DNA of 64,000 bases from Myxococcales bacterium (GTDB lineage: Bacteria; Myxococcota_A; Polyangia; Fen-1088): positions 1-64,000 of the forward strand of contig JANXXE010000014.1 in the NCBI GenBank assembly GCA_025350815.1. The letters run 5' to 3'. Below are positions 17,181-26,635 of this stretch, piece by piece. The notes beneath the pieces are model-generated. The model was not told where the DNA came from. It saw nothing but the letters and a program-made list of their open reading frames with translations, and did not search any database. Both the position numbers and the translations under genes were made by a program. Each line of letters begins with the position of its first letter. Within the stretch, counting starts at the first letter, position 1.

Positions 17181-17666
17181 GTGGCTGCCCGCCCTGATCC
17201 CGTTCACGAATTTCCCGCCGAGCCTCCCACCTTGGTCAAGGTCAACCATATCGATCACGTGGCCATCACGGTTACGGACGCGGACGACGCGACAGCCAGC
17301 CTACAGGGCCTGTTCGGCCTGACCGCGGGCGCCCGCGAACACGTGGCGGCACAGAAGACAGACGTGGTCTTCTTGCACGCTGGTTCCTCCGAAACCTCCG
17401 TCGAGCTGATCTGCCCGGCCGGCAACGACGGGCTGAGCCGCTTTCTGGACGACCGGGGACCCGGCCTGCACCACATCTGTTTCGAGGTTTCTGACCTCGT
17501 TGGCGCGCTGGCGGAACTGAAGGCCGCCGGCGTGGCCCTGATAGACGATGCGCCCCGCACGGGCGCCCGCGGACACCTGGTCGCCTTTCTGCACCCCAAA
17601 GCCACGGGTGGCGTCTTGTTTGAACTGTGCCAGAAGCCTGGCGGGACCCCTGGAGGACAGCCTTGA
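17181..17666 (+). CDS. mce: Methylmalonyl-CoA epimerase, glyoxalase/VOC fold
   Basis: The core begins VNHIDHVAITVTDADDATAS and includes GPGLHHICFEVSDL and GGVLFELCQ, the metal-ligand regions of methylmalonyl-CoA epimerase. It interconverts the R and S forms of methylmalonyl-CoA between propionyl-CoA carboxylase and the mutase. The tracked GTG start gives 161 residues; a TTG at 17232 would give a 144-residue protein closer to the family norm, so the start is uncertain. Neither the carboxylase nor the mutase is in the window. Its stop overlaps the start of the next gene (TTGA). Confidence 0.85.
   Translation: MAARPDPVHEFPAEPPTLVKVNHIDHVAITVTDADDATASLQGLFGLTAGAREHVAAQKTDVVFLHAGSSETSVELICPAGNDGLSRFLDDRGPGLHHICFEVSDLVGALAELKAAGVALIDDAPRTGARGHLVAFLHPKATGGVLFELCQKPGGTPGGQP
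17652..17656 (+). promoter_or_regulatory. Ribosome binding site fixing the TTG start of the TIGR04551-like gene
   Basis: GGAGG lies six bases before the TTG at 17663. It supports that rare start over the upstream in-frame codon used by the ORF track. Confidence 0.75.
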
Positions 17667-19534
17667 TCTCGAAGATTCTTTTCCGCGCCCTCCCGCTTGT
17701 CGGGCTCACCCTTTTGGCCCGCCCTGCGGCCGCCCAGTTCGGCGGGGGCCAGCCGGGGGGCGGGTTCGGCGGCCCGGGCGGTCTTCCCGGCGGCCAGCCG
17801 CCCGTCGGCGACGAGCCGAAGGCCGAAGGCCCCGCAGAAGCCGCCCCGGAGGAGGAAGAGCGACCAAGCGATCTGGAGCCGCTCGGCGGCTATCCCGGCC
17901 AGCAGCGCCGGCACAGCAAGATCGTCGAGGTGGAAGGCTACCTGCGTCTGCGCTCGGATTTCCTGCACAACTTCAACCTGGGCCAGGGCTACGTCCTGAC
18001 TGGCTCCCCGGGTACGCCGCCCTTTCCGACGCCCCTCGAGTGCGGTGTCCGGGAGGGGGAATGCAGCTCCAAGAATATTTCCAGCGGCAACATGCGCTTT
18101 CGCCTGGAACCCACCATCAACGTCACCGACCAGGTGCGCGTGATGAGCCAGATCGACGTGCTCGACAACCTCATCATGGGCTCGACTCCCGACTCGCTGG
18201 TGCGCGCCGGTAGTCCCGAACTGTGGACGAACCGCGCCCCCGCTTCGTCGCTTTACACCACGCAGGAGGCGCCGCAGGCGGGCCGGAACAATCTGTTCTC
18301 CAGCATCGTCGCCAAGCGCGCCTGGGCCGAGGTCGATACGGAATTCGGCTCGCTGCGATTCGGCCGGATGCCCTGGCACTTCGGCCGCGGCATGTATTTC
18401 AACAACGGCGCCTGCCCCGAATGCGACACCGGCACCACGGTCGACCGCCTCATGGCCCTCACCACCGTCTACGGCCACCAACTGGCCCTGGCCTGGGATT
18501 TCGGCGCCCAGGGCTACAACACGGGGCTGACGGATCTGGGTCGGCGCGATCCCGAATCACAGCAGTACGACCTGTCCCAGCAGGATGACGTCCTGCAACT
18601 GACCGCCGCCATTACCCACCTCGATGACGAGCGCCAGCTACAAGAACGGGTCAACCGCGGCGAAGTGGTCTTCAACTACGGCGCGCAGATGGTCTACCGC
18701 CAGCAGAGCCACGAGCTGTTCGATCTGTCGAAGGTTAGCTCGTTCAACAAGGCCGCCACGCAGCCCGGCGATCCGCCCACGCGCGAGAACCTGGCCGAGT
18801 CGCTACAGCTAAACGTCGACGCGCTGGTCATGATTCCGACGCTGTGGATGAAGCTGGCTTGGAAGGCCCTGACCATCGAATTCGAAGGCACGTCCCTGCT
18901 GGGCCGCATCGGCAACGCCGGACCGCTGGCCGAGGATCCGAACGCCAGTGGCAAGCATCTGGGCATCCGGCAGCTGGGCTGGGTGCTGGCCAGCGACCTG
19001 CGCCTGTACGGCAACGCCCTGTTTGTCGGATTCGAGACGGGCGGCGCGACAGGCGATCAGGCCGAGAACCCGCGGACGTATTTGAATTACCGCTGGAAAT
19101 CCGTCGCACAACCCGTCGGCGACACGCGCATCACCGACTTCAAATTCTCGCCCAACTACCACGTCGACGAGATCTTCTTCCGCCGCATCATGGGGACGGT
19201 CACCAACGCCATTTACGTCAAACCGTCTTTGGCCTATTGGCTCAACCTGGCCGAGACACGACAAGTGGGCCTTTCGGGAGCGGTCATCTACAGCGCGGCG
19301 GCGGTGCCCGTGTCCACCCCCGGGAACTCGATCTCATACGGAATCGAGACGAATCTCGGCGTGAACTACCGCAACCCGGCCGATGGCTTCTACGGCGGGC
19401 TGGTGTGGGGCGTCTTGTTCCCCATGGGCGCGCTCGACCGACCCGGGCCCAGCACCGACGGAACCCTGTGGCCGAAGTACGAGGACGCCGGAACCGCCCA
19501 GATCCTTCGTTTGTTCATGGGCGTGAAGTTCTAG
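17663..19534 (+). CDS. Outer-membrane beta-barrel protein resembling family TIGR04551
   Basis: Starting at the TTG at 17663 gives 623 residues with a clean signal peptide (ISKILFRALPLVGLTLLARPAAA). A Gly/Pro-rich segment and an acidic stretch follow. The barrel part has alternating aromatic strands (SLRFGRMPWHFGRGMYFNNG, YRNPADGFYGGLVWGVLF) and ends LRLFMGVKF, a typical barrel C-terminus. The sequence resembles a myxobacterial family I know as TIGR04551, of unknown function; that name is from memory. Translation is coupled to the epimerase gene through a TTGA overlap. Confidence 0.72.
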   Translation: MISKILFRALPLVGLTLLARPAAAQFGGGQPGGGFGGPGGLPGGQPPVGDEPKAEGPAEAAPEEEERPSDLEPLGGYPGQQRRHSKIVEVEGYLRLRSDFLHNFNLGQGYVLTGSPGTPPFPTPLECGVREGECSSKNISSGNMRFRLEPTINVTDQVRVMSQIDVLDNLIMGSTPDSLVRAGSPELWTNRAPASSLYTTQEAPQAGRNNLFSSIVAKRAWAEVDTEFGSLRFGRMPWHFGRGMYFNNGACPECDTGTTVDRLMALTTVYGHQLALAWDFGAQGYNTGLTDLGRRDPESQQYDLSQQDDVLQLTAAITHLDDERQLQERVNRGEVVFNYGAQMVYRQQSHELFDLSKVSSFNKAATQPGDPPTRENLAESLQLNVDALVMIPTLWMKLAWKALTIEFEGTSLLGRIGNAGPLAEDPNASGKHLGIRQLGWVLASDLRLYGNALFVGFETGGATGDQAENPRTYLNYRWKSVAQPVGDTRITDFKFSPNYHVDEIFFRRIMGTVTNAIYVKPSLAYWLNLAETRQVGLSGAVIYSAAAVPVSTPGNSISYGIETNLGVNYRNPADGFYGGLVWGVLFPMGALDRPGPSTDGTLWPKYEDAGTAQILRLFMGVKF

Positions 19535-20421
19535 GCGTCGTGGCCCGACCCCGCTTCATTTCTTGGTCGAAGTCCGCGCGGCTTCCAGGCTCTTGATGCG
19601 CTCTTCGGCGTCCTTGCGCGCGCAGGATCGTCGCTGGCGCTTGCGGCCAGAAACTTCTTGAACGCACCCAGCGCCTCGTCGGGACGCTTTTGCTGCGAAT
19701 ACAGAATGCCCAGATCGTAGTGCGCGCCCGCCAGATGGGAATCGAGCGCAATGGCCGCTTCGTATTCCTTGATGGCCTCGTCAGGTTGCCGCATCCGACG
19801 GTAAACCGTCGCCAGATTGAAATGTGACTGGGCGTCGTTGGGGGCAAGCTCGATTGCCTTCTTGAACGCCGCGATGGCCCCTTCCTTGTCGTCGGTCTTC
19901 GACCGCGCCACACCCAGATTGGTCCACGCCATGGGGTCGTCTTTTTTCAGGTCCGTGGCCTTCTTGAGATACTCGATGGCCTTGGGGAAGTTTCCCTTCT
20001 GTCGATGCGCGAAACCCAGAGACACCAACGTCTCGTAATCGTCCGCCTTCAACGCCAAGGCCGCGTCCAGCTCGCGTATGCCGTCGTCGACCCGCTTGAG
20101 GCGCAGGTAGACGGAACCCAGGTTGGCGTGCCCGGCGGCATCACCCGGCTGCAGCTTCAGACTTTTTTCCAGGTATGTGGCCGCCCTCGGGTAGTCGCCC
20201 TGGCCCCGCCACAGGTTGCCAAGGGTGAAGTACGCGGCGGCGTAATCCGGGCGTAGCGCGATGGCCTTTTCGACCGCCGCGATGGCTTCGACGTTCTTGC
20301 CCTGCCGTTTGAGCTGCAGGCCCAAGTTGTAGTGCCCGGCCGCTTCGTCCGCCCCCGCCCTGCCTGCAGCGGCCAGAAACCCGAGAAGCCCCAAGATTGC
20401 ACCGACTCGCGTCATCCGCAT
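19531..20421 (-). CDS. Exported TPR-repeat protein, 3' end probably frameshifted
   Basis: From the ATG at 20421 the product has a signal peptide (MTRVGAILGLLGFLAAAGRAGA) and then about seven consecutive TPR units (such as AYFTLGNLWRGQGDYPRAATYLEKSLKLQP). TPR proteins mediate protein-protein contacts; the partner is unknown. The final 25 residues (ARARTPKSASRAWKPRGLRP) look out of frame. Moving by two bases at a GCGCGC tract near 19617 gives RKDAEERIKSLEAARTSTKK and a stop at 19556. That also removes the 4-base overlap with the convergent gene. This is either a recent mutation or a sequence error. The gene is divergent from the iron permease. Confidence 0.8.
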   Translation of the reverse strand: MRMTRVGAILGLLGFLAAAGRAGADEAAGHYNLGLQLKRQGKNVEAIAAVEKAIALRPDYAAAYFTLGNLWRGQGDYPRAATYLEKSLKLQPGDAAGHANLGSVYLRLKRVDDGIRELDAALALKADDYETLVSLGFAHRQKGNFPKAIEYLKKATDLKKDDPMAWTNLGVARSKTDDKEGAIAAFKKAIELAPNDAQSHFNLATVYRRMRQPDEAIKEYEAAIALDSHLAGAHYDLGILYSQQKRPDEALGAFKKFLAASASDDPARARTPKSASRAWKPRGLRPRNEAGSGHDA

Positions 20422-20457
20422 CGTGCCACCAGGATACACCACCAGGCTAATCGAAAG

Positions 20458-20472
20458 CGATTCTCAGAATCG
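20458..20472. promoter_or_regulatory. Candidate Fur-like operator upstream of the FTR1 gene
   Basis: CGATTCT-C-AGAATCG is a perfect 7-1-7 inverted repeat, the geometry of Fur boxes. It lies 21 bases before the iron-permease start, in the divergent promoter region shared with the TPR gene. The bases match the Fur consensus only in part, so the assignment rests on geometry and context. Confidence 0.45.
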
Positions 20473-20493
20473 TTTGTGATACCATCGCTCATC

Positions 20494-21258
20494 ATGTTGT
20501 TGGAAGCGCTGCTGGTGACTTTCCGCGAAGGCCTCGAGGCATTCCTGATCGTCGGTGTGATCATCGCGTACCTGCGCAAGACCGGTCGGGTCGGCCTTGT
20601 ACGCGGCGTACGCATCGGCCTCGTGATCTCGATTTTCACGTGCAGCATCGGCGCCTACCTGTGGACCGAGGTGCCCAACCAGCCGCTGTACGAGGGCTGC
20701 GCAGCCCTGGCGGCGGCCGTTCTGGTCGGGGGCCTGCTGTGGCAGATGACCCGCATGGCAGGCCACCTCAAGGGCGACATCGAGAAGCGCGTCGCCCGCG
20801 CAGCTGGGGATTCTGGCGAGCCCCCTTCCCGACGCGCCGTCTGGGCTGTGGCGCTGATAACCGCCCTGCTGGTGACGCGCGAGGGTCTGGAAGCCGTGCT
20901 GTTTCTGGGCGTGCAGGCGTTCTCGGCCAAGGCGACCACAGTCGCCATCGGGGCCACCGTCGGCTTTGCGGCTGCGGGTGCCCTGGCCTGGTTCTGGAGC
21001 CGCTACAGCAACAGCCTGAACGTCGCCCTCGTGTTGAAAGTGACGGCCATCTTCCTGGCACTGTTCCTGGTTCAACTACTGGTCTACGGCGTCCACGAGC
21101 TGGCCGAAAGCGGCACCATCGAAGGCAGTCAGGCCTTCCATGATGCGACTGAACGCTTTGGCCCTGATGGCGACATCGGCAAGCTCATGGCCTATTCGCT
21201 GTGCGTGGCGCCTTTCCTGTATCTGCTGCTCAACCGCCGGCGCAGCGCGCACGCGTAG
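20494..21258 (+). CDS. FTR1-family iron permease
   Basis: Starting at the ATG at 20494 gives 254 residues beginning MLLEALLVTFREGLEAFLIV. Two REGLE motifs, near residues 11-15 and 129-133, are the iron-binding REXXE motifs of FTR1/EfeU permeases. About seven membrane helices can be seen. These permeases carry ferric iron across the inner membrane, often with a ferroxidase or periplasmic EfeO-type partner. No such partner is adjacent; the divergent TPR protein is the only candidate. A Fur-like dyad upstream suggests iron regulation. Confidence 0.88.
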   Translation: MLLEALLVTFREGLEAFLIVGVIIAYLRKTGRVGLVRGVRIGLVISIFTCSIGAYLWTEVPNQPLYEGCAALAAAVLVGGLLWQMTRMAGHLKGDIEKRVARAAGDSGEPPSRRAVWAVALITALLVTREGLEAVLFLGVQAFSAKATTVAIGATVGFAAAGALAWFWSRYSNSLNVALVLKVTAIFLALFLVQLLVYGVHELAESGTIEGSQAFHDATERFGPDGDIGKLMAYSLCVAPFLYLLLNRRRSAHA

Positions 21259-21273
21259 GTAGCGGGGGCTCAG

Positions 21274-21639
21274 TTGAGTCAGGCATGGCTCCGCAGCGCG
21301 GGGATCTTTTGTTTCACTGGGGTTGCCCTGGGGGCTTTCGGCGCCCACGGGCTGCGCGCCCGCATAAGTCCCGAACTGCTTGAGGTCTATCGGACCGGCG
21401 TCCTTTACCATCTGTTGCACGCGCTGGCGCTGCTTGTCGTGGTACTGGCGGCCGAACGCATCCGGACCGCCCGCACCGTTGCCTGGTGTTTCACCCTGGG
21501 CATCGCCATCTTCGGCGGCAGTCTCTACGCCCTGGCGCTGACCGGCGCTCGCTGGCTGGGCGCCATCACGCCCATCGGCGGCACACTGTTCCTTGCAGGC
21601 TGGGTGGCCCTGGCCTGGGGCGCCCGACCCAAGACCTAA
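21274..21639 (+). CDS. DUF423 small membrane protein (YgdD-like)
   Basis: This 121-residue protein starts at a TTG 15 bases after the permease. The motif GVALGAFGAHGLRARISPELLEVYRTGVLYHLLHALALL is characteristic of DUF423 proteins. It has four predicted membrane helices and no catalytic residues. The function of the family is unknown. It probably shares a transcript with the permease and converges with the oxidase operon, six bases away. Confidence 0.88.
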   Translation: MSQAWLRSAGIFCFTGVALGAFGAHGLRARISPELLEVYRTGVLYHLLHALALLVVVLAAERIRTARTVAWCFTLGIAIFGGSLYALALTGARWLGAITPIGGTLFLAGWVALAWGARPKT

Positions 21640-21645
21640 GGTCGA

Positions 21646-22050
21646 CTAAGGGTGCTCGGGCGAGGCCGCGGGGCCTTCGTGTCCGGCGCCCCCGTGCATT
21701 TCGACGGGCGCGACCGGACCGCCGTTCGGCAGGCTGACCGGCAGGCGCGCCATGAGATCGCCAAACACGCCCGCCAGCAGCACCAAAACGAACAGCACCG
21801 ACACAACGAACACCAACCGATTGACGCCGCCGGCGTCGTAAAGGTGCATGAAGAACAAGACAACAAGCGTCGCCTTGGTCGTGGCGATGGCAAGGGCGAT
21901 GATGATGTTCGCCTCGCCGAGATCCATGCGGCCCGTGACGACGGTCAGAACGGTTCCAGCCAGCAGGGCCAGCCACACGAAGACATAGCGCTTGAGCCCG
22001 TGCACCGCGTGCGCGGCGGGGTTGTTGGTGCCTAGTTCAATATCAGCCAC
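21646..22050 (-). CDS. ctaF: Cytochrome c oxidase subunit IV (prokaryotic type)
   Basis: The start is placed at the GTG at 22050, with a GGGAG site nine bases upstream, giving 134 residues beginning MADIELGTNNPAAHAVH. Three membrane helices are predicted, including VLFFMHLYDAGGVNRLVFVV, the conserved TKA...FFMHL segment of bacterial subunit IV. A hydrophilic tail rich in Pro, Gly and His follows. It is the last gene of the ActA-to-oxidase operon and lies 16 bases after subunit III. Confidence 0.88.
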   Translation of the reverse strand: MADIELGTNNPAAHAVHGLKRYVFVWLALLAGTVLTVVTGRMDLGEANIIIALAIATTKATLVVLFFMHLYDAGGVNRLVFVVSVLFVLVLLAGVFGDLMARLPVSLPNGGPVAPVEMHGGAGHEGPAASPEHP

Positions 22051-22066
22051 GCGCCATCTCCCGAAA

Positions 22067-22718
22067 TCAAATGAGGTACAGCAACGGAAACAGGAAGATC
22101 CAGATGAGATCGACCAAGTGCCAGTACAGGCCGCCCAGCTCAACCGGTACGTGGTACTCGGCGTTGTACAGGCCCTTCTTCACCCTGAACATGACCCAGG
22201 CCAGGATGCTCATGCCCACGATGACGTGGAACGCGTGCAGGCCCGTCGCCAGGAAGTACACGGCGTAAAAGATGTTCGCGCCGGGAAGCTGCAGGCCCTC
22301 GTAGCTGTAGAACTTACCGGGCAGCATGCCCTCGTGGAATTTGTGACGGTACTCGAAGCTCTTGACCACCAAGAAGCCCAGCGCGCACAGAATGGTCACG
22401 GCCAGCCAGCGCACGCACGCCTTCGAATTGCCCCTCTGGATGGCGTTGTATCCAAGAACAACAGTGAAGCTACTGGTGATCAGGATAACCGTGTTCAGCG
22501 TGCCGAGCGAAAGGTCGAGGTGTCGAGACGCCAGATGGAAAGTCTGCGGGTACAGCCATCTGTAGACCGTGTAGCCCAGGAACAGACCCGCGAACAGCAG
22601 GACTTCGGTTCCCAGGAACAGCCACATGCCCAGGCGGACGGCATGATTCTGGGTCTCGATATTGTCAAAGTGGTGGGCGTGGTACCAGCGCGGCGGGCGG
22701 GCGGCGTGGGCATGGCCT

Positions 22719-22732
<14 letters not shown>
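22067..22732 (-). CDS. ctaE: Cytochrome c oxidase subunit III
   Basis: This 221-residue subunit has five predicted membrane helices, as in the shorter bacterial form. Motifs include MWLFLGTEVLLFAGLFLGYTVYRWLYP and GLHAFHVIVGMSILAWVMF, with conserved helix-III Glu/His residues. The C-terminal YWHLVDLIWIFLFPLLYLI is the usual ending. Its start overlaps the end of ctaD by 14 bases, suggesting coupled translation. Subunit III stabilises the oxidase core and proton uptake. Confidence 0.95.
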
Positions 22733-24339
<1,607 letters not shown>

Positions 24340-24362
<23 letters not shown>

Positions 24363-25383
24363 AGACTGGTTCCTTCGGTGCTACGTTCTCCAGATTGTCG
24401 CCACGTAGCGATTTGATGAATTCCACCAGGGCGGCCGCCTCGGGGGCGGCCAGCTTCCCACGGAAGCTGGGCATCACCTGCTGATACCCCTTCACCACCT
24501 TGACGTAGGGGTCCATCATCGATTCGGTCAGATAACCTTCGTCGGCGATGATGGTCTCGCCCGACGCCAGCAGCGTCTTGCGCCTGTAAAGGTCCACCCA
24601 GGTCGGCCCAATGTGCGGCGCCCCGTCGAGCGAATGGCACTTGAGACACCCGTAGGCACCGGCCAGGCGCCGGCCATAGGTCGCCAGATCGCCCTTGAAT
24701 TCCTCGCCGCTGCCACTGGAATCCACGCGACCGGCCAGCCCCTGCTTCTGCTTGACCATCCAAGCGTCGAATTCGGGACCCGGCAGCACGACCACCTCGC
24801 CGATCATCTGCGAGTGCCAGGTGCCGCAGAATTCGGCGCAGTAGATGCGGTAACGCCCGGGCTTCGTTGCCTCGAACCAGGTCTCGGTGTAGCGGCCCGG
24901 GATGACGTCCTGCTTGATGCGAAAATCGGGGACGTAGAACGAATGGATGACATCGCGGCTGGTCATCAACAGGCGCACGGGCCGGTTCGCGGGCACGGTC
25001 ACGCTGGCATTGGAATTCGGACCGTCGGGATAGGCGAAGTGCCACATCCACTTCTTGCCGGTGACATAGATGTCCGTCGTGTTCTTGGGCGGCGTGACGT
25101 ACCAGATGTAGTCCTTGAAACCGACCCACACCCAAAGGAAGAAGAAGATGAGGGGAACGGAGATGACCGCCAACTCGAAGCGGTGACTGGCCGAAACGAT
25201 GGGCGTCGAAGCGTTCGGCCGCCTCTCGCGAAAGCGGAAGAAGAACCAGGTCGCAATCAGACCGGTCAGGACAGACGCCACCATCGTCACCGTGACGACG
25301 AAATAGTGAAGCTTGTCCACCTTGACGGCGAAGGTCGAGGCCTGTTCGGGCAGGAACAGAAGCTGCCGCATCAACTCGTTCAT
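24340..25383 (-). CDS. ctaC: Cytochrome c oxidase subunit II with fused cytochrome c domain (caa3 type)
   Basis: The start is placed at the ATG at 25383, with GGAGG five bases upstream, giving 347 residues; the tracked ORF adds 25. Two membrane helices precede a cupredoxin domain with the CuA site (HSFYVPDF and CAEFCGTWHSQM). The C-terminal domain is cytochrome c, with CLKCH and the distal methionine in QQVMPSF, making the enzyme caa3 type. It accepts electrons from the ActE/ActA cytochromes encoded upstream. It overlaps sco by four bases and ctaD by 23. Confidence 0.95.
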
Positions 25384-26252
25384 GCTGTCCTCCGGCGGCG
25401 CATGACGAATTCTTTCCGCCACAGGACCGCCAGCAGGGTCGCCAGCGCGGCAAAGCAAAGGAACGCGCCGATGCGCACGAAGGCAAACAGATAGGGCGTG
25501 TATCGCTGCGCCATGGGATCGTACTTGAAACAGGTCAGAAGGACGCGATCGAGGGACGTCCCCACACGACCGCCGCCCGCCTCGACCAGGGCAAAGCGCA
25601 GATCACGGGGCGAGAAATCGACCCCGTAGAAGTAGCGCGAGATCTTCCCCTCGGGGGACAGAACGAAGGCCGCGGCCGCGTGCGCGAACTGGCCCACCTT
25701 TTCGTCGTAGACGTAGCGGAAACCGACACTGCCCGCGAGAGCCCGACTGGCGGCCCCGTTCGCGCCCAAGGCGTCCATCAAGAACGGCCAATCCTGGCGC
25801 TGCTCACGCCCGAGGGCCCGCAACAGGCGTCCCTGGTTGGTGTTCGCGGACTTGGGATCCTCCTTCGGGTCGATGCTGATGGCCAGGCCGATGAAGTCCT
25901 TGCCCAGGGTGAGCCCGGCGGCCTTGATCGACTTGGCAAGACCCTCATGGACCAGGTTACAAAGCTGCGGGCAGTTGAAGTAACCCATGGTCAGCAGCAA
26001 AGGCTTCCCGTGGCCGAGAAAGCTGTCGAGCGGCACCTTCTGTCCGGTCGAGTCAGTGAACAGCAACCCAGATGGAATCTGCTGGCCCAAGTTCTCGACG
26101 ATATCGATATTTTGGGCGGCCGCCGGGCCCGTACCACCGACGGCAGGCAAGGGGCCGCGGTGCTTGATGAAGTCATAGGCCCGCACCGGGCTGGACATAG
26201 CGAACAGCAGCGCCATCGGAATCCCCGACGCGACCAGCGACGCGCGGTTCAT
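25380..26252 (-). CDS. SCO1/SenC-family copper chaperone with C-terminal membrane anchor
   Basis: The 290-residue product has a signal peptide (about 1-25) and a thioredoxin-like SCO domain. That domain has the copper-binding motif NCPQLC near residues 93-98 and the distal His in KVGQFAHAAAAFVLSPEG. It delivers copper to the CuA site of subunit II, encoded next with a 4-base overlap. The last 40 residues form a membrane helix (YLFAFVRIGAFLCFAALATLLAVLW) and a basic tail, so it is anchored at both ends unless the signal is cleaved. Confidence 0.9.
   Translation of the reverse strand: MNRASLVASGIPMALLFAMSSPVRAYDFIKHRGPLPAVGGTGPAAAQNIDIVENLGQQIPSGLLFTDSTGQKVPLDSFLGHGKPLLLTMGYFNCPQLCNLVHEGLAKSIKAAGLTLGKDFIGLAISIDPKEDPKSANTNQGRLLRALGREQRQDWPFLMDALGANGAASRALAGSVGFRYVYDEKVGQFAHAAAAFVLSPEGKISRYFYGVDFSPRDLRFALVEAGGGRVGTSLDRVLLTCFKYDPMAQRYTPYLFAFVRIGAFLCFAALATLLAVLWRKEFVMRRRRTA
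25389..25393 (-). promoter_or_regulatory. Ribosome binding site fixing the ctaC start
   Basis: GGAGG on the minus strand lies five bases before the ATG at 25383. It identifies the internal start and excludes the 25-residue extension in the ORF track. Confidence 0.75.
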
Positions 26253-26635
26253 GGCTGCGCGCCTCCGGCCGATCGCTTGATGAACTCGTCCATCGCCTGA
26301 TCGATCGGCACGTGAATCTTCCCCTGGGCGCGATCAACCCACCCGAAACTGGTCAGGTGCTTGTGCTTGGCGGCACGCCAGTCCTCAAGACGGTGGTCGA
26401 TGTCGAACGGCACCTGGTCCACGATCCCGATTTCGGGCTGGCCAATGAGCTTGCCCGGTTTGGCGACGCCGGCGGCCTGCAGCGTGGCGGTGTCGACCTT
26501 CAGGATGTAGTAGGCGATGACCGCCGAGATGAAGAAGATGACCAACGAGATGGCACCGATCATCACGATCTTCTTAATATTCACGTCGTCCTCGTTGGAC
26601 GGCGCGTGGGCGTGGGAATCGTGGGCGTTGCTCAT
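26249..26635 (-). CDS. Small single-span membrane protein of the ACIII-oxidase operon
   Basis: I do not recognise a named family for this 128-residue protein. It has a His-rich N-terminus (MSNAHDSHAHAPSNEDD), one membrane helix near residues 25-46 (MIGAISLVIFFISAVIAYYIL) and a hydrophilic tail with FGWVDRAQGKIHVPIDQAMD. That tail resembles segments of copper-chaperone or oxidase-assembly accessory proteins. It overlaps the neighbouring genes by four bases on each side, so it is surely co-translated. An assembly role or small-subunit role in the supercomplex is inferred from position only. Confidence 0.7.
   Translation of the reverse strand: MSNAHDSHAHAPSNEDDVNIKKIVMIGAISLVIFFISAVIAYYILKVDTATLQAAGVAKPGKLIGQPEIGIVDQVPFDIDHRLEDWRAAKHKHLTSFGWVDRAQGKIHVPIDQAMDEFIKRSAGGAQP

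Noticed and set aside
17255-18481. Minus-strand ORF of 408 residues
   Set aside because: It is antisense to the epimerase and outer-membrane protein genes and shows no domain.
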